DNA of 64,000 nucleotides, taken from NCBI GenBank assembly GCA_016207825.1, contig JACQZI010000008.1, positions 78,133-142,132 of the forward strand. The letters run 5' to 3'. The DNA is from Planctomycetota bacterium (GTDB taxonomy: Bacteria; Planctomycetota; MHYJ01; JACQXL01; JACQZI01). Made by a program: the position numbers and the translations under genes. Under the pieces are notes generated by a model. The model had not been told where the DNA came from, searched no databases, and worked only from the letters and a program-made list of their open reading frames with translations. Positions 18,085 through 28,186 of the stretch are shown piece by piece. Position 1 is the stretch's first letter, and every line of letters begins with the position of its first letter.

Positions 18085-21000
18085 TTAAACTGCTTTTTTA
18101 TCAGAATCAATGTTTAAGATGGATTCTGAATCGGATTTCTGTAGTTCAATATCCAGATTTTTCCTGAATCCGGTTCCGCAGGGAACAATATGTCCCAGTA
18201 TGACGTTTTCCTTCAAACCGCGCAATAAATCTTTCCTGCCGCCCAAAGCCGCTTCGGTCAGGACACGCGTCGTTTCCTGGAACGATGCGGCCGCGATGAA
18301 GCTGTCTGATTGCAAACTGGCTTTGGTTATGCCCAAAAGCAGCGGCTTGGCTGACGCCGGTTTTTTGCTCTTCTTGATTCCCGCCTGGTTTTCTTCCGCA
18401 AACTTGAATTTATCCACTATCTCTCCGGTGATAAATTCAGTATCTCCTCCGGTTGAAATGCGGACTTTGCGGAGCATCTGGGCGACAATCAGTTCAATGT
18501 GCTTGTCGTTTATTGTAACGTTCTGTGAACGGTATACGTTCTGGACTTCCCGGAGCATATATTCCTGCAAAGCTTCAAGCCCGTTAATTCTTAAGATGTC
18601 CTGCAAGACTCTCGGCCCTTCAACCAGCGGGTCTCCTGCGCGGACGCGGTCGCCGCTGTGGACTATCAGGTGTTTGCCGGGCGGAACAAGGTGTTCTTTT
18701 TCCATTGCGGTTTCCGGGTCCTTGACGACGATTGTCCTTTTTCCGCCTTTCCTCTGTCCGAGTTCGATCAGCCCGTCTATTTCAGCCACAATGGCCGGTT
18801 CTTTGGGGCGGCGTGCTTCAAAGAGTTCTGTAATGCGAGGAAGGCCTCCTGTGATATCCTGTGTGCCGCCCAATCCTCTGGGTGTTTTTGCCAGCAAAGT
18901 GCCGGTTTCTATTTTCTCGCCTTCATCCACTTCCAGATGGGCTTTTTCCGGGATGGCGTAAACTCCCAGAATGTTTCCTTTTTCGTCCTCAATGATTATC
19001 TGCGGGTGTAATTCCCCTTTGTGCTCGATAATAACCTTGCTTTTGACATTACTTTTTACGTCAACTTCCTCTTTCATAGTGACGTTTTTGACGACATCTT
19101 CATACCGCACCGAGCCGCCTTTTTCCGCGATAATCGGGACATTGTGCGGGTCCCAGTTTGCGAGCACCATCTGTGCTTTTATTTTCTGGTTTTCTTTTAC
19201 ATTCAAAACCGCACCGGGCGGGATAATATATCTTTCAAGCTCGCGCTCTTTGTTATCCACAAGGATTATTTCTCCGTTCCTGTTTACGACGACCATTTCG
19301 TTTTTCAGGTTAGTCGCTATTTTGACGTTGTTGAATCTTACGTTCCCTTCATTTTTGGAAATAATCTGGGATTCTTCAATCGTTCGCGAAGCCGTTCCGC
19401 CGATATGGAAGGTTCTCATGGTTAATTGCGTACCCGGTTCACCGATCGATTGCGCCGCTACGATTCCGACGGCCAGCCCTTCTTCCACTAATTTGCCAGT
19501 GGAAAGGTCCATTCCGTAACACTTGGCGCACATGCCAAGCGGAGCTTCGCAGACAAGCGGGGAGCGGACTTGTATTTTAGGCAGCCCCAATTCTTCAATA
19601 CGCGCCACAATGTGCTCGGTGATAAGTTCATTTTCCTCCACAACCACTTCGTCCGTGATAACATCAACAATGTTATGCCTTGAGACTCGTCCCATGATGC
19701 TTTGGCTTAAGGGCACCTCTATTTTTTCGCCTTTATAAATGACGCTTTTGGGAACCCCTTTAAGCGTTCCGCAGTCTTTCATTGTGACGACTACATTTTG
19801 AGACACATCAACGAGTTTCCTGGTGAGGTATCCCGCATTAGCCGTTTTAAGGGCTGTATCAGCCAAACCTTTTCGTGCGCCGTGGGTAGAGCTGAAATAT
19901 TCAAGAACGCTTAATCCTTCACGAAAGTTTGATTTAATAGGGGTTTCTATGATTTCACCTGATGGTTTTGCCATCAAACCGCGCATACCGGCCAATTGAC
20001 GCACCTGGTCAATGCTTCCCCTTGCCCCGGAGAACACCATGAGATAAAGCGGGTTGAAGTATTTCTTGCCGAAACGCGTGTCATCTTTTAAGCCCTTTAT
20101 CATGGCATCCGCAACTCTTTCCCTGGCGAATGTCCAACAGTCGATTATCTGGTTATAACGTTCGCCGGTTGTGATAATACCGTTGCGGTAGTTCTGCTCG
20201 ATTTTATCGATGGTTTTTTCCGCGTCCTGGATAATCTTTCCTTTTTCCTCCGGTACTTTCAGGTCATCTTTGCATATGGATAATCCGCCGATAGTGGCAT
20301 AATGGAAACCTAATTCCTTTATGCCGTCCAGTATTTTGAGCGTTTCCATCTTGCCTAGTTTTTTGTGGCATCTGTTAACAATCTGGCTGACGCCTTTTTT
20401 ATCAAGCGAATAATTATAGAAAGGCATTTCTTTCGGCAGCACGCTATTGAAAATAATTCTGCCAAGGGTTGTTCGGTACCTGCCGAATTTTGACTGGGTC
20501 GTTCCTGATTTTGTTACCACTTCTTTATTCCCCGGAAGCTTGACTTCGATCAATGCGTGCAAGCTTATAATATTCCTGTCATAAGCCAGCGAGACTTCGT
20601 CCGGCGAGCCGAAAACTTTTCCTTCCCCCGGTTCTTCATGGCGTTCCGTGGTCAAGTAGTGAACGCCCATGATTATATCCTGTGTCGGGGTAATGATGGG
20701 GTTGCCGTGGGCAGGGGAGAAAATATTCTGTGTTGAATGAATCAACAGTTGCGTTTCTAAAATCGCCTCAACAGAAAGCGGAAGATGCACGGCCATTTGG
20801 TCGCCGTCAAAGTCAGCGTTAAATCCGCCGCAAACGAGCGGATGGAGCCTGATGGAATTTCCTTCAACCAGGACCGGATCAAACGCCTGGATTCCCATCC
20901 TGTGGAGGGTTGGTGCGCGGTTGAGCATTACAGGATGGTTTTTTATGACCTGTTCCAAAACATCCCATATTTCATCGGCGCGCTGTTCAACCATCTTTTT

Positions 21001-22179
21001 AGCGCTCTTGATTGTATCGGCTACGCCCAGTTCTTTTAAGCGCCTGATGATAAACGGTTGGTATAATTCCAAGGCGATTCTTTTGGGAAGACCGCATTGG
21101 TTCAGCTTTAATTCCGGCCCGACCACGATGACAGAGCGTGCGGAATAATCCACGCGTTTGCCGAGCAGATTTCCGCGGAAACGGCCCTGTTTGCCTTTAA
21201 TCATATCGGTAAGTGATTTTAAGGGGCGTCCGTTGCTGTCTAGGACCTGTCGGCGGCTGCGCTCATTGTCAAAAAGCGCGTCAACCGATTGCTGGAGCAT
21301 TCTTTTTTCGTTGCGGATAATAACTTCCGGGGCATTCAGTTCCATAAGCCTTTTCAGGCGGTTGTTTCGGTTAATCAGCCTGCGGTAAAGGTCGTTCAGG
21401 TCTGAAGTGGCAAAGTTACCGCTTTCCAGCTGGACTAAAGGCCGTAAATCCGGAGGAATTACCGGAATTACTTCCAGAACCATCCAATCCGGTTTATTAT
21501 TGGAAGATAAAAACATTTCAACCAATTTGAGGCGCTTCGTAATTTCATTGGATTTCTGCCAGGAAGATGTTTTCTTAAGCTGTTTTTCCAACTCATTTTT
21601 GACTTCATTTAGATCCATATTATGCAATAATGCTTTTATGGCTTTGGCTCCTATATCAACCGTAAAGCCGTCCGGGAACCGTTCTTTATATTCATTAACC
21701 TGGTCTTCAGTCAGCAATTGCCCCACTTTTAAGGGGCAGTTTTTGGTTTTAATGGTTGTTACCACGAAATCCTGGTAATAAATCACTCTTTCCAATTCGG
21801 ATGTTTTCATATCCAGAAGGGTTCCCATGGGGGAGGGCATAATTTTGAAAAACCAGATATGGGCAACCGGCGTGGCTAATTTAATATGCCCCATCCTTTT
21901 GCGGCGCACGCGAGATTCGGTTATTTCGACTCCGCAACGGTCGCAGATGACGCCTTTGTATTTGATGCCTTTATATTTGCCGCAAAAGCATTCCCAATCC
22001 TTTTCCGGCCCGAAAATACGTTCGCAGAAAAGCCCATCACGTTCCGGACGATAAGTCCGATAGTTAATGGTTTCAGGCTTTTTTATTTCCCCATAAGACC
22101 ATGTTTTTATTTCTTCAGGGGAAGCCAGCCTGATTGTTGCCGTGGTAAACTCGTTGATTTTATCATAATTAACGTCCAT
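18085..22179 (-). CDS. rpoC: RNA polymerase subunit beta'
   Basis: A 1364 aa subunit of DNA-dependent RNA polymerase. The N-terminal zinc ribbon ligands are Cys64, Cys66, Cys79 and Cys82. The active-site NADFDGDQ that binds magnesium lies at 454-461. A second cysteine cluster follows in [13 protein letters not shown], then the trigger-loop region [19 protein letters not shown]. Length is close to the bacterial norm. It follows rpoB with a 23 bp gap and a GGAGCAACC-type site before the ATG, the usual arrangement. Confidence 0.99.
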   Translation of the reverse strand: MDVNYDKINEFTTATIRLASPEEIKTWSYGEIKKPETINYRTYRPERDGLFCERIFGPEKDWECFCGKYKGIKYKGVICDRCGVEITESRVRRKRMGHIKLATPVAHIWFFKIMPSPMGTLLDMKTSELERVIYYQDFVVTTIKTKNCPLKVGQLLTEDQVNEYKERFPDGFTVDIGAKAIKALLHNMDLNEVKNELEKQLKKTSSWQKSNEITKRLKLVEMFLSSNNKPDWMVLEVIPVIPPDLRPLVQLESGNFATSDLNDLYRRLINRNNRLKRLMELNAPEVIIRNEKRMLQQSVDALFDNERSRRQVLDSNGRPLKSLTDMIKGKQGRFRGNLLGKRVDYSARSVIVVGPELKLNQCGLPKRIALELYQPFIIRRLKELGVADTIKSAKKMVEQRADEIWDVLEQVIKNHPVMLNRAPTLHRMGIQAFDPVLVEGNSIRLHPLVCGGFNADFDGDQMAVHLPLSVEAILETQLLIHSTQNIFSPAHGNPIITPTQDIIMGVHYLTTERHEEPGEGKVFGSPDEVSLAYDRNIISLHALIEVKLPGNKEVVTKSGTTQSKFGRYRTTLGRIIFNSVLPKEMPFYNYSLDKKGVSQIVNRCHKKLGKMETLKILDGIKELGFHYATIGGLSICKDDLKVPEEKGKIIQDAEKTIDKIEQNYRNGIITTGERYNQIIDCWTFARERVADAMIKGLKDDTRFGKKYFNPLYLMVFSGARGSIDQVRQLAGMRGLMAKPSGEIIETPIKSNFREGLSVLEYFSSTHGARKGLADTALKTANAGYLTRKLVDVSQNVVVTMKDCGTLKGVPKSVIYKGEKIEVPLSQSIMGRVSRHNIVDVITDEVVVEENELITEHIVARIEELGLPKIQVRSPLVCEAPLGMCAKCYGMDLSTGKLVEEGLAVGIVAAQSIGEPGTQLTMRTFHIGGTASRTIEESQIISKNEGNVRFNNVKIATNLKNEMVVVNRNGEIILVDNKERELERYIIPPGAVLNVKENQKIKAQMVLANWDPHNVPIIAEKGGSVRYEDVVKNVTMKEEVDVKSNVKSKVIIEHKGELHPQIIIEDEKGNILGVYAIPEKAHLEVDEGEKIETGTLLAKTPRGLGGTQDITGGLPRITELFEARRPKEPAIVAEIDGLIELGQRKGGKRTIVVKDPETAMEKEHLVPPGKHLIVHSGDRVRAGDPLVEGPRVLQDILRINGLEALQEYMLREVQNVYRSQNVTINDKHIELIVAQMLRKVRISTGGDTEFITGEIVDKFKFAEENQAGIKKSKKPASAKPLLLGITKASLQSDSFIAAASFQETTRVLTEAALGGRKDLLRGLKENVILGHIVPCGTGFRKNLDIELQKSDSESILNIDSDKKAV

Positions 22180-22202
22180 TTTGGTTGCTCCTTAAGAATT
22201 AA

Positions 22203-25200
22203 TTATAAAATACTTTTCTTTTTATCTTTTTCCAGTTTCAAACTCAGGCATAACCCTCTTATTTCATTCGTCAACACTTCAAATGATGTTGGTACGTTAG
22301 GTTCCAGGGTGTTTTCTCCCTTGATAATAGATTCGTATATTTTTGTTCTGCCATCGACATCATCACTTTTTACCGTAAGCATTTCTTGGAGTGTATGTGC
22401 GGCTCCGTATGCTTCCAGCGCCCACACTTCCATTTCGCCGAATCGCTGGCCGCCGTAACGGGCTTTGCCGCCGAGCGGTTGCTGGGTGATAAGCGAATAA
22501 GGTCCGATTGCCCTGGCATGAATCTTATCATCAACAAGGTGGTTCAGTTTCATGATATAAGCATAACCGATCATGACTTTTTCCTTGAAAGGCAGTCCTG
22601 TCCTGCCGTCATACAAGGATATTTTTCCGTCAGTCGGCAACTTCATTTCATTCAAGGAGTCATTAATTTTTTGTTCGGTTGGCCCGTCAAACACCGGTGT
22701 TTGAATCCGGATATTCATGTTTTTCGCGTATAAACCGAGGTGCGTTTCCAGTATTTGCCCGACGTTCATTCTTGACGGGACGCCCAGTGGGTTAAGTATA
22801 ATATCCACGGGAGTGCCATCTTCCATGTAAGGCATGTCTTCTTCGGGCACTATTTTAGATACGACACCTTTATTCCCGTGCCTTCCGGCAAGTTTATCTC
22901 CCACGGAAAGGTTACGCTTAATTGAGATTTTTACCCTGACCATTTCTTGGACTCCGGTGGGTAAATCATCACCGCGCATCAGGGTGTTTACTTTGTTGTC
23001 TTTGTCGTTTTCTATTTTCTCGCATTTGTTAATCAGTCTTTGAATTCTTGATTCAACCTGGTCTTTTTCGCTGCGGTTGGAAAATTCAATACCTTTTTCA
23101 TTCAAGTTAAGTTTTACTTTAAGGTCACTGATATCTTTTATTGTTCCGCGCGAACCGTAAGTAACCGGCCTGGGCAATAATCGTTTGCCTGTAATTTTTT
23201 CTATCGGTTTGATATTTTCAGCTAATTCAAGCTCTATTTTATTGTAAAAATCACGTTCGATTCTTTTGACTTTTCTTTCCACTTCCGTTTTTTCTTTTTC
23301 GCTAACATATAAACGTCGTGCGAAGTGCTTGGTATCTATGACCACTCCTTCTACTCCAGGCGGCACTTCCAGTGACTCGTTTTTCACGTCTTCACCGGCC
23401 TTGCCGAAGATGGCATGCAAAAGTTTTTCTTCCGGAGTCAACTCACTTTTACTTTTTGGTGCGATTTTGCCTACCAGGATGTCGCCCGGCTTAACTTTTG
23501 TCCCTACGCGGATAATCCCTTTTTCATCCAGGTTTTTCAAGGCTTTTTCGGAAATATTCGGAATATCGCGTGTGAATTCTTCGCGTCCAAGCTTGGTTTC
23601 CCTAAGCTCGGCTTCGAACTCTTCTATGTGAATTGACGTTAAAGTGTTTTCCTTAACCAGGTGTTCACTGACAACAATCGCGTCTTCAAAGTTGTAACCT
23701 TCCCATGGCATAAAAGCGATCAGTATGTTTTTCCCGAGTGATAATTCGGCGTTGCATATTCCCGGTCCATCGGCGATTACTTGCCCTTTCTTGATTTCAT
23801 CGCCTTCGCGCACGATTGCTTTTTGGTTGATGCAGGTCCTTTCTGTCGAACCGGCGTATTTGCGAAGCTTGTATATTTCCACATCCGTATTGCCTTCTTC
23901 TTCGCTGCGGATGGCAATTTCATCTCCGGTTACTTTGATTACGGTTCCTTCCCTGGTAGCACGGACGACCATCGCCGAGTTTTTAGCGGCATATTTTTCT
24001 ATTCCGGTTGAAACTAAAGGTTGTTCAAGGTTCATGAGAGGAACGGCCTGGCGCTGCATATTCGCGCCCATCAACGCACGGTTTGCGTCGTCATGTTCCA
24101 AAAACGGAATCAAACTGGCGGTAAGCCCGATAATTTGCTGAGGGGAAACATCAATATACTCGATTTTATCAACCGGAGTAGAATGGAATTCCCCGTTAAT
24201 ACGCGCAATTATTTTAGTTCCGATAAGCCTGTTATACTGGTCAATCGGAGTATCAGCCGATGCGATGGCTTTGTCTTTTTCTTCATCAGCGCGTAAATAA
24301 TGGATATCATCAGATATTTTACCTTTTTCCACTTTGCGGTAAGGGGTGACTAAAAATCCGTATTTGTCAACCGAGGCGTATATTCCAAGCGAAGTGATTA
24401 ATCCGATGTTTGCGCCTTCCGGTGTTTCGATAGGGCAGATGCGCCCGTAATGTGAAATATGGACGTCACGCACTTCAAATCCGGCGCGCTTGCGGTTCAA
24501 TCCTCCCGGGCCCAATGCGCTCAATCGTCTTTCATGCGTCAGTTGGGCAATCGGGTTAGTCTGGTCGACGACCTGGGAAAGTTCGCTTCTTTCGAAGAAA
24601 TATTCAAGGAATGAAGAAACCATTTTAGAGTTAATTAAGCCTCTTGGCGTAATTTCCGGATCTAACTGATGGCTTAATCTTTCCGTAATGGCACGTTTCA
24701 TGCGTAAAAATCCCTTGCGCATTTCATCCGTAGCAAGTTCATCAATGGTACGGACACGCCTATTGCCTAAATCATCAATATCATCCGGGGTTCCTTCGCC
24801 ACGTAACACTTTAATTAAATATTTAGTGGATTCGATAATATCGTCTTTCTGCACGGTATTTTGGGTTTCCGGTATGTTCAATCCGAATTTGCGGTTTATC
24901 CTGAAACGCCCGACCTTGCCGAGTTGATAACGGTTTTCATCAAAGAACCGTTCGTGGAATACGGTTTTTGCCCTATCTAATTGGATTGGCATTCCCGGAC
25001 GCAAACGCTGGTAAATTTTTTGTAAGGCTTCTTCATGAGATTTGGTTGCGTCTTCGGCCAGAGTGTTAATAATCATCAGATTATGCTCGGAGTCGGCTAT
25101 TATTTTAAGGGATTTTATCTTTGATTCGGAAAGGAAACGGACTGTGCTTTCCGTGATTTTTTCACCTGCTTTTAAGACGGTTTTGTTGTTTTCCGAATCA

Positions 25201-25898
25201 ATGACATCCTCGGCCGCATACTTATCCTGAGCAGCTAAGACGTCTTTTTCCAGATTGATTTTTTCCACTTTGTAGAAAGCGTTGATAATCTGTGCATTGG
25301 TGGATAAAGATTCATCCATTGCCCTTAAGAATGTGGTCACAGGTAATTTACCACCCTGGTCAATCCTGAGGAAAACAATTTCTTTCTTGCCGATAGTTAT
25401 TTCAATCCAGCTGCCGCGTTGTGGGATAATCCAGGCGGAGTAGTCTTTCTTTTCCCCTGTTTTTTCCACCCGGAAATCAACTCCCGGTGAACGGTGTAAC
25501 TGGCTTACGACGATTCTTTCCACGCCGTTAATGACGAATTCCCCTCCGCCTATCATAAGCGGGATTTCTCCAAGATAGACAGTTTCCTCGATAGGTTCCG
25601 GTTTATTTAAACGTAACCTGGCTTTTAACGGTGCGCCGTAAGTCCTTTTTAAATCGCGGCATTCATCGGGTGTGTAACGCGGGGGAGTTATTTCATAATA
25701 AAGGTATTCCAGTGATACGCTGCCGTCATAAGATTTAATGGGGAATGTTTCGCTGAAAAGCAATTCCAGGCCGATTCTTTTCCTGCGTCCAGGTAATAAT
25801 TCTTTCTGGACGAAGCGTTCATAGGCTTCTAATTGAAGTGAATCCGAGGAAGGTGCCATATATTTTGTTTGGGATCTCTGGTAGCTTACTTGTTGCAT
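22203..25898 (-). CDS. rpoB: RNA polymerase subunit beta
   Basis: A 1231 aa catalytic core subunit. Conserved blocks include the rifampicin-pocket region (SELSQVVDQTNPIAQLTHERRLSALGPGG), YGRICPIETPEGANIGLI, NILIAFMPWEGYNFEDAI, GDKLAGRHGNKGVVS and the C-terminal GGQRFGEMEVWALEAYGAA. In the rifampicin region the residue after TNPIAQL is Thr, where E. coli has Ser531. The start follows CGGAG. It is preceded by rplL and a 261 bp untranslated spacer. Confidence 0.99.
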   Translation of the reverse strand: MQQVSYQRSQTKYMAPSSDSLQLEAYERFVQKELLPGRRKRIGLELLFSETFPIKSYDGSVSLEYLYYEITPPRYTPDECRDLKRTYGAPLKARLRLNKPEPIEETVYLGEIPLMIGGGEFVINGVERIVVSQLHRSPGVDFRVEKTGEKKDYSAWIIPQRGSWIEITIGKKEIVFLRIDQGGKLPVTTFLRAMDESLSTNAQIINAFYKVEKINLEKDVLAAQDKYAAEDVIDSENNKTVLKAGEKITESTVRFLSESKIKSLKIIADSEHNLMIINTLAEDATKSHEEALQKIYQRLRPGMPIQLDRAKTVFHERFFDENRYQLGKVGRFRINRKFGLNIPETQNTVQKDDIIESTKYLIKVLRGEGTPDDIDDLGNRRVRTIDELATDEMRKGFLRMKRAITERLSHQLDPEITPRGLINSKMVSSFLEYFFERSELSQVVDQTNPIAQLTHERRLSALGPGGLNRKRAGFEVRDVHISHYGRICPIETPEGANIGLITSLGIYASVDKYGFLVTPYRKVEKGKISDDIHYLRADEEKDKAIASADTPIDQYNRLIGTKIIARINGEFHSTPVDKIEYIDVSPQQIIGLTASLIPFLEHDDANRALMGANMQRQAVPLMNLEQPLVSTGIEKYAAKNSAMVVRATREGTVIKVTGDEIAIRSEEEGNTDVEIYKLRKYAGSTERTCINQKAIVREGDEIKKGQVIADGPGICNAELSLGKNILIAFMPWEGYNFEDAIVVSEHLVKENTLTSIHIEEFEAELRETKLGREEFTRDIPNISEKALKNLDEKGIIRVGTKVKPGDILVGKIAPKSKSELTPEEKLLHAIFGKAGEDVKNESLEVPPGVEGVVIDTKHFARRLYVSEKEKTEVERKVKRIERDFYNKIELELAENIKPIEKITGKRLLPRPVTYGSRGTIKDISDLKVKLNLNEKGIEFSNRSEKDQVESRIQRLINKCEKIENDKDNKVNTLMRGDDLPTGVQEMVRVKISIKRNLSVGDKLAGRHGNKGVVSKIVPEEDMPYMEDGTPVDIILNPLGVPSRMNVGQILETHLGLYAKNMNIRIQTPVFDGPTEQKINDSLNEMKLPTDGKISLYDGRTGLPFKEKVMIGYAYIMKLNHLVDDKIHARAIGPYSLITQQPLGGKARYGGQRFGEMEVWALEAYGAAHTLQEMLTVKSDDVDGRTKIYESIIKGENTLEPNVPTSFEVLTNEIRGLCLSLKLEKDKKKSIL

Positions 25899-26159
25899 AG
25901 TTTTCTCCGTTTATTTATATATATCGCGCTGCCGATGTATGGCAGATTAGATTTAAGGCATTAAAGCCGCCTGGTAGTTAGGGTTTTTTCGCTTTAGTTA
26001 AAGAAACCGCGAATTGAACTATCAGAATTTTGTTTCGGTTCACGATAACTTCTTCAATTTGTTACAACTAAACCCGTTTGTTGAACCAATTTAAAAGTTT
26101 CCACGGAAAGCAGTACAACGCCTTTGCTGACTGCTGGATGTGAGTATTCGAAAAAGGCG
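25899..26159 (-). other. Untranslated rplL-rpoB spacer
   Basis: 261 bp between rplL and rpoB contain no gene. A short hairpin (CTGCC ATACATC GGCAG on the minus strand, about 26 bp before rpoB) and an A-rich run are visible. In E. coli this interval holds an attenuator and an RNase III site that set the ratio of L7/L12 to polymerase. A similar role is plausible but not shown. Confidence 0.4.
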
Positions 26160-26591
26160 CTATTTAATTTCTACTTTTGCACCGGCCGCTTCGAATTCTT
26201 TCTTTATCTTTTCTGCTTCTTCTTTAGGTATGCCTGTTTTAACCGGCTTCGGCGCGCCGTCGACTAAATCTTTTGATTCCTTTAATCCGAGGCTGGTTAC
26301 GGTCCGGACTACTTTGATGACCTGGATTTTATTGGCGCCGGCTTCCTTGAGAATCAGGTCGAAGGTCGTTTTTTCTTCGGCTTTTTCGGCGGCTGGGGCT
26401 GCTCCGGCGGCTGCGCCGCCCATTGCCATTGCGGGCATTGCGGCCGTCACGCCGAATTTCTCTTCGAATGTCTTAACAAAATTATTCAGCCATAATACGC
26501 TGGAATTGCTTATTACTTCCAATAACAGCTGGCTTTTTTCCTCGTCTTTTAACCCTTTTGTGGATTCGATTATCTCATTAACTCCTGGCAT
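26160..26591 (-). CDS. rplL: Ribosomal protein L7/L12
   Basis: A 143 aa stalk protein that binds elongation factors. The N-terminal dimerisation domain (ending [23 protein letters not shown], residues about 1-45) precedes an alanine-rich hinge ([19 protein letters not shown]). The C-terminal domain follows with [16 protein letters not shown] and [17 protein letters not shown]. It is slightly longer than the usual 120-130 aa. A GGAGGAG site and a strong promoter (26630-26658) precede it. Unusually, rplJ (L10) does not lie upstream; an unrelated gene and repeats do. Confidence 0.98.
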   Translation of the reverse strand: MPGVNEIIESTKGLKDEEKSQLLLEVISNSSVLWLNNFVKTFEEKFGVTAAMPAMAMGGAAAGAAPAAEKAEEKTTFDLILKEAGANKIQVIKVVRTVTSLGLKESKDLVDGAPKPVKTGIPKEEAEKIKKEFEAAGAKVEIK

Positions 26592-26629
26592 ACACTCCTC
26601 CTTTTATAAATAGATGATTAAAACGATAT

Positions 26630-26658
26630 AGTTTAAACAAATATAAAAACAAAGTCAA
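26630..26658 (-). promoter_or_regulatory. Promoter of rplL-rpoB-rpoC
   Basis: Minus strand TTGACT (26658-26653), a 17 bp spacer and TAAACT (26635-26630) lie in a very AT-rich upstream region, followed by a GGAGGAG ribosome-binding site before rplL. It supports rplL being the first gene of the transcript. Confidence 0.6.
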
Positions 26659-26722
26659 GAAAAAATATATTATTTATAAAAATAAATTTTACGGTGAAGC
26701 GGGGCGGGGCGATAGTTTGCTC

Positions 26723-26807
26723 GAGGTTACAAGAAGTTACGGAGCAACCATTGCAACTTTCCGTAACTTTAATGTAACCTCATTAAGTAACCTTCTGTGT
26801 AACCTCC
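26723..26807. repeat. GTTAC-repeat hairpin
   Basis: A left arm with GAGGTTAC and GTTACGGA (26723-26743) pairs with a right arm TCCGTAAC...GTAACCTC (26760-26781). A third half-copy GTAACC...GTAACCTCC follows (26787-26807). It lies beyond the end of the 26838 gene and could terminate it or be a mobile repeat. Confidence 0.65.
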
Positions 26808-26810
26808 CAG

Positions 26811-26832
26811 CCCGAACGACCGAATGGTCGGG
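26811..26832. repeat. CCCGA...TCGGG palindrome
   Basis: CCCGAACGACC and GGTCGGG form a compact hairpin immediately after the stop codon of the 26838 minus-strand gene. It belongs to the dispersed palindrome family with at least eight copies in this window. Confidence 0.6.
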
Positions 26833-26837
26833 CAGGT

Positions 26838-27530
26838 TTATTCAATCACTATCTGCAAGCCTTTGCTCCAGGAACCGGAATTTTCCGGGTTGGTCAGGTT
26901 GACCCATCTGAAGAATCCCCAGAAAGTCTCCCCGGTATTGCCCGGCCCGCAATAGATGATAACGCTCGCCTTTTTGGAGTTCAGGGTGTTTTTGCAATCA
27001 GCCGGCTCTCCCGGAGGCATCTCGCCTTTGGGCACGATGGTGTACCGGCATTCAATCCCGTCGGCGATTGCGAGCATGCTCACCCGGGTGGCGTCTTTTT
27101 CGGTTTGTGACCGGACTTCAATGACGCCGCTGGCGGCGGGCTTGAGGTTGACATAGGGGGTGAGCTCAATCTTACAGCTTGGAGTCGGCTCAGTATCCAG
27201 CAGGTCACCGCCTAAAAGCAGTTTTTCCTGGGCCGGCATATCGCCGTCTTCAATCCATTTATTCCAAAACAGGCGTAACTTTTTCAGATATTGCTCCGCG
27301 GCAAGTTTGTGCGCGGCAACATCGGCCCTGGTTCTGGAATTCATATTCTGGCATTTATGGTAGAGCGGCTCGTATATGGCGCGTTCCGCGACCAGCGCGG
27401 CCACATCCGCAGGTGGGATGCCCCAGGCCACGGCATTAGCCACCACGACATTGACAAAATTACCCTGGATGTTAAAAAGGTTATCGTGGGTTACCTTCCC
27501 CTTGCCCAACGGACTTGTTGTGTCTTTCAT
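26838..27530 (-). CDS. Uncharacterised protein with helical N-terminus and beta-rich C-terminus
   Basis: A 230 aa protein without a signal peptide. The first half is helical and charged, with a HKLAAEQYLKKLRLFWNKW stretch. The second half is beta-rich and ends GETFWGFFRWVNLTNPENSG then SWSKGLQIVI, resembling a fibronectin-like fold. From memory, uncharacterised families with this layout (helical bundle, then a domain ending in a WxN...GPWS-like stretch) occur in environmental Bacteroidetes and Planctomycetes; I cannot verify this. A GAAAGGAAG site precedes the ATG. Upstream lies a 21-bp tandem repeat. It interrupts the normal ribosomal gene neighbourhood of rplL and may be a recent arrival. 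Confidence 0.65.
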   Translation of the reverse strand: MKDTTSPLGKGKVTHDNLFNIQGNFVNVVVANAVAWGIPPADVAALVAERAIYEPLYHKCQNMNSRTRADVAAHKLAAEQYLKKLRLFWNKWIEDGDMPAQEKLLLGGDLLDTEPTPSCKIELTPYVNLKPAASGVIEVRSQTEKDATRVSMLAIADGIECRYTIVPKGEMPPGEPADCKNTLNSKKASVIIYCGPGNTGETFWGFFRWVNLTNPENSGSWSKGLQIVIE

Positions 27531-27549
27531 AATACATCTTCCTTTCTTA

Positions 27550-27675
27550 TTGAGCCGGACACGGCTCGTTTTGAGCAGAACACTGCGCGCCTTGAGCAGA
27601 GCACTGCGCGTCTTGAGCAGAATACTGCGCGGTTTGAGCAGAACACTGCCCGGTTAAAGAGAAACATTCCTGGTT
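27550..27675. repeat. 21-bp tandem repeat
   Basis: Four well-conserved units begin TTGAGCAGAACACTGCGCG (27571-27591, 27592-27612, 27613-27633, 27634-27654), with degenerate units on both sides. They lie in the leader of the 26838 gene. On the plus strand one frame reads as ARxEQNT heptads, but no start signal supports a gene. Confidence 0.85.
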
Positions 27676-27722
27676 TTAAGACCTTGGGTTATGATTTTGA
27701 GAGGTGATTTTCGATATGCCCT

Positions 27723-27765
27723 CCCCGACATTATGTCGGGGCCGAGGCTCGCCCATGCGGGCGGC
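27723..27765. repeat. Composite GC-rich palindromes
   Basis: CCCCGACATTATGTCGGGG (27723-27741), then CCGAGGCTC and GCCCATGCGGGC. This is the same module order as at 9597-9675. Further GC-rich inverted words continue to about 27900. The whole 27531-28186 interval holds no gene: repeats, this cluster, then the hutU promoter and a word-repeat hairpin. Confidence 0.65.
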
Positions 27766-28049
27766 CGAAACATCGCCTAAGATGTCCCTGCCGACGGCGG
27801 GAACAAACAACCTGTATTTAGCCGGTTTTTTTATTGCCTGCCCCCCAGCCCGACAGAGTCGTTCTGGCGGGGTTCCGCAGGCGGGTTAGCGCAGGCACGG
27901 GGTTTTCGGGGGCACCTTACTCATCTCGATTATCAATAGCACTTCTTACATCAGTGTAAACAGGGTTATAGAAAAATTGGCATATTCCTGTCAAGCAAAA
28001 ATTAAGCCACAGGCTAAGCCGCAAGCTTTACCTTTTCATTCTAATTATA

Positions 28050-28079
28050 TTGACAGTTCCCTTTTCTTCATGGTATAGG
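28050..28079 (+). promoter_or_regulatory. Candidate hutU promoter
   Basis: TTGACA (28050-28055), an 18 bp spacer, and TATAGG (28074-28079) preceded by TGG as an extended -10. The leader then contains a CACGAAATCACGAG / TTTCGTGATTTCG imperfect hairpin (28090-28170) before AAAGGAGA and the hutU ATG. Confidence 0.5.
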
Positions 28080-28186
28080 AAATTGCAAACACGAAATCAC
28101 GAGACTAAAACACGGAAACGCGAAAGATTACCATTTCGTGATTTCGTAGCATTCAGCGCTTTCGTGTTAAAAGGAGATTAAAATAT

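Noticed and set aside
27550..27675. CRISPR array
   Set aside because: Units are 21 bp and directly adjacent with no spacers, and no cas genes are present.
27291..27707. Plus-strand frame with ARLEQNT heptads
   Set aside because: It overlaps the 26838 gene by 240 bp, has no ribosome-binding site, and the heptads are a by-product of the 21-bp tandem repeat.
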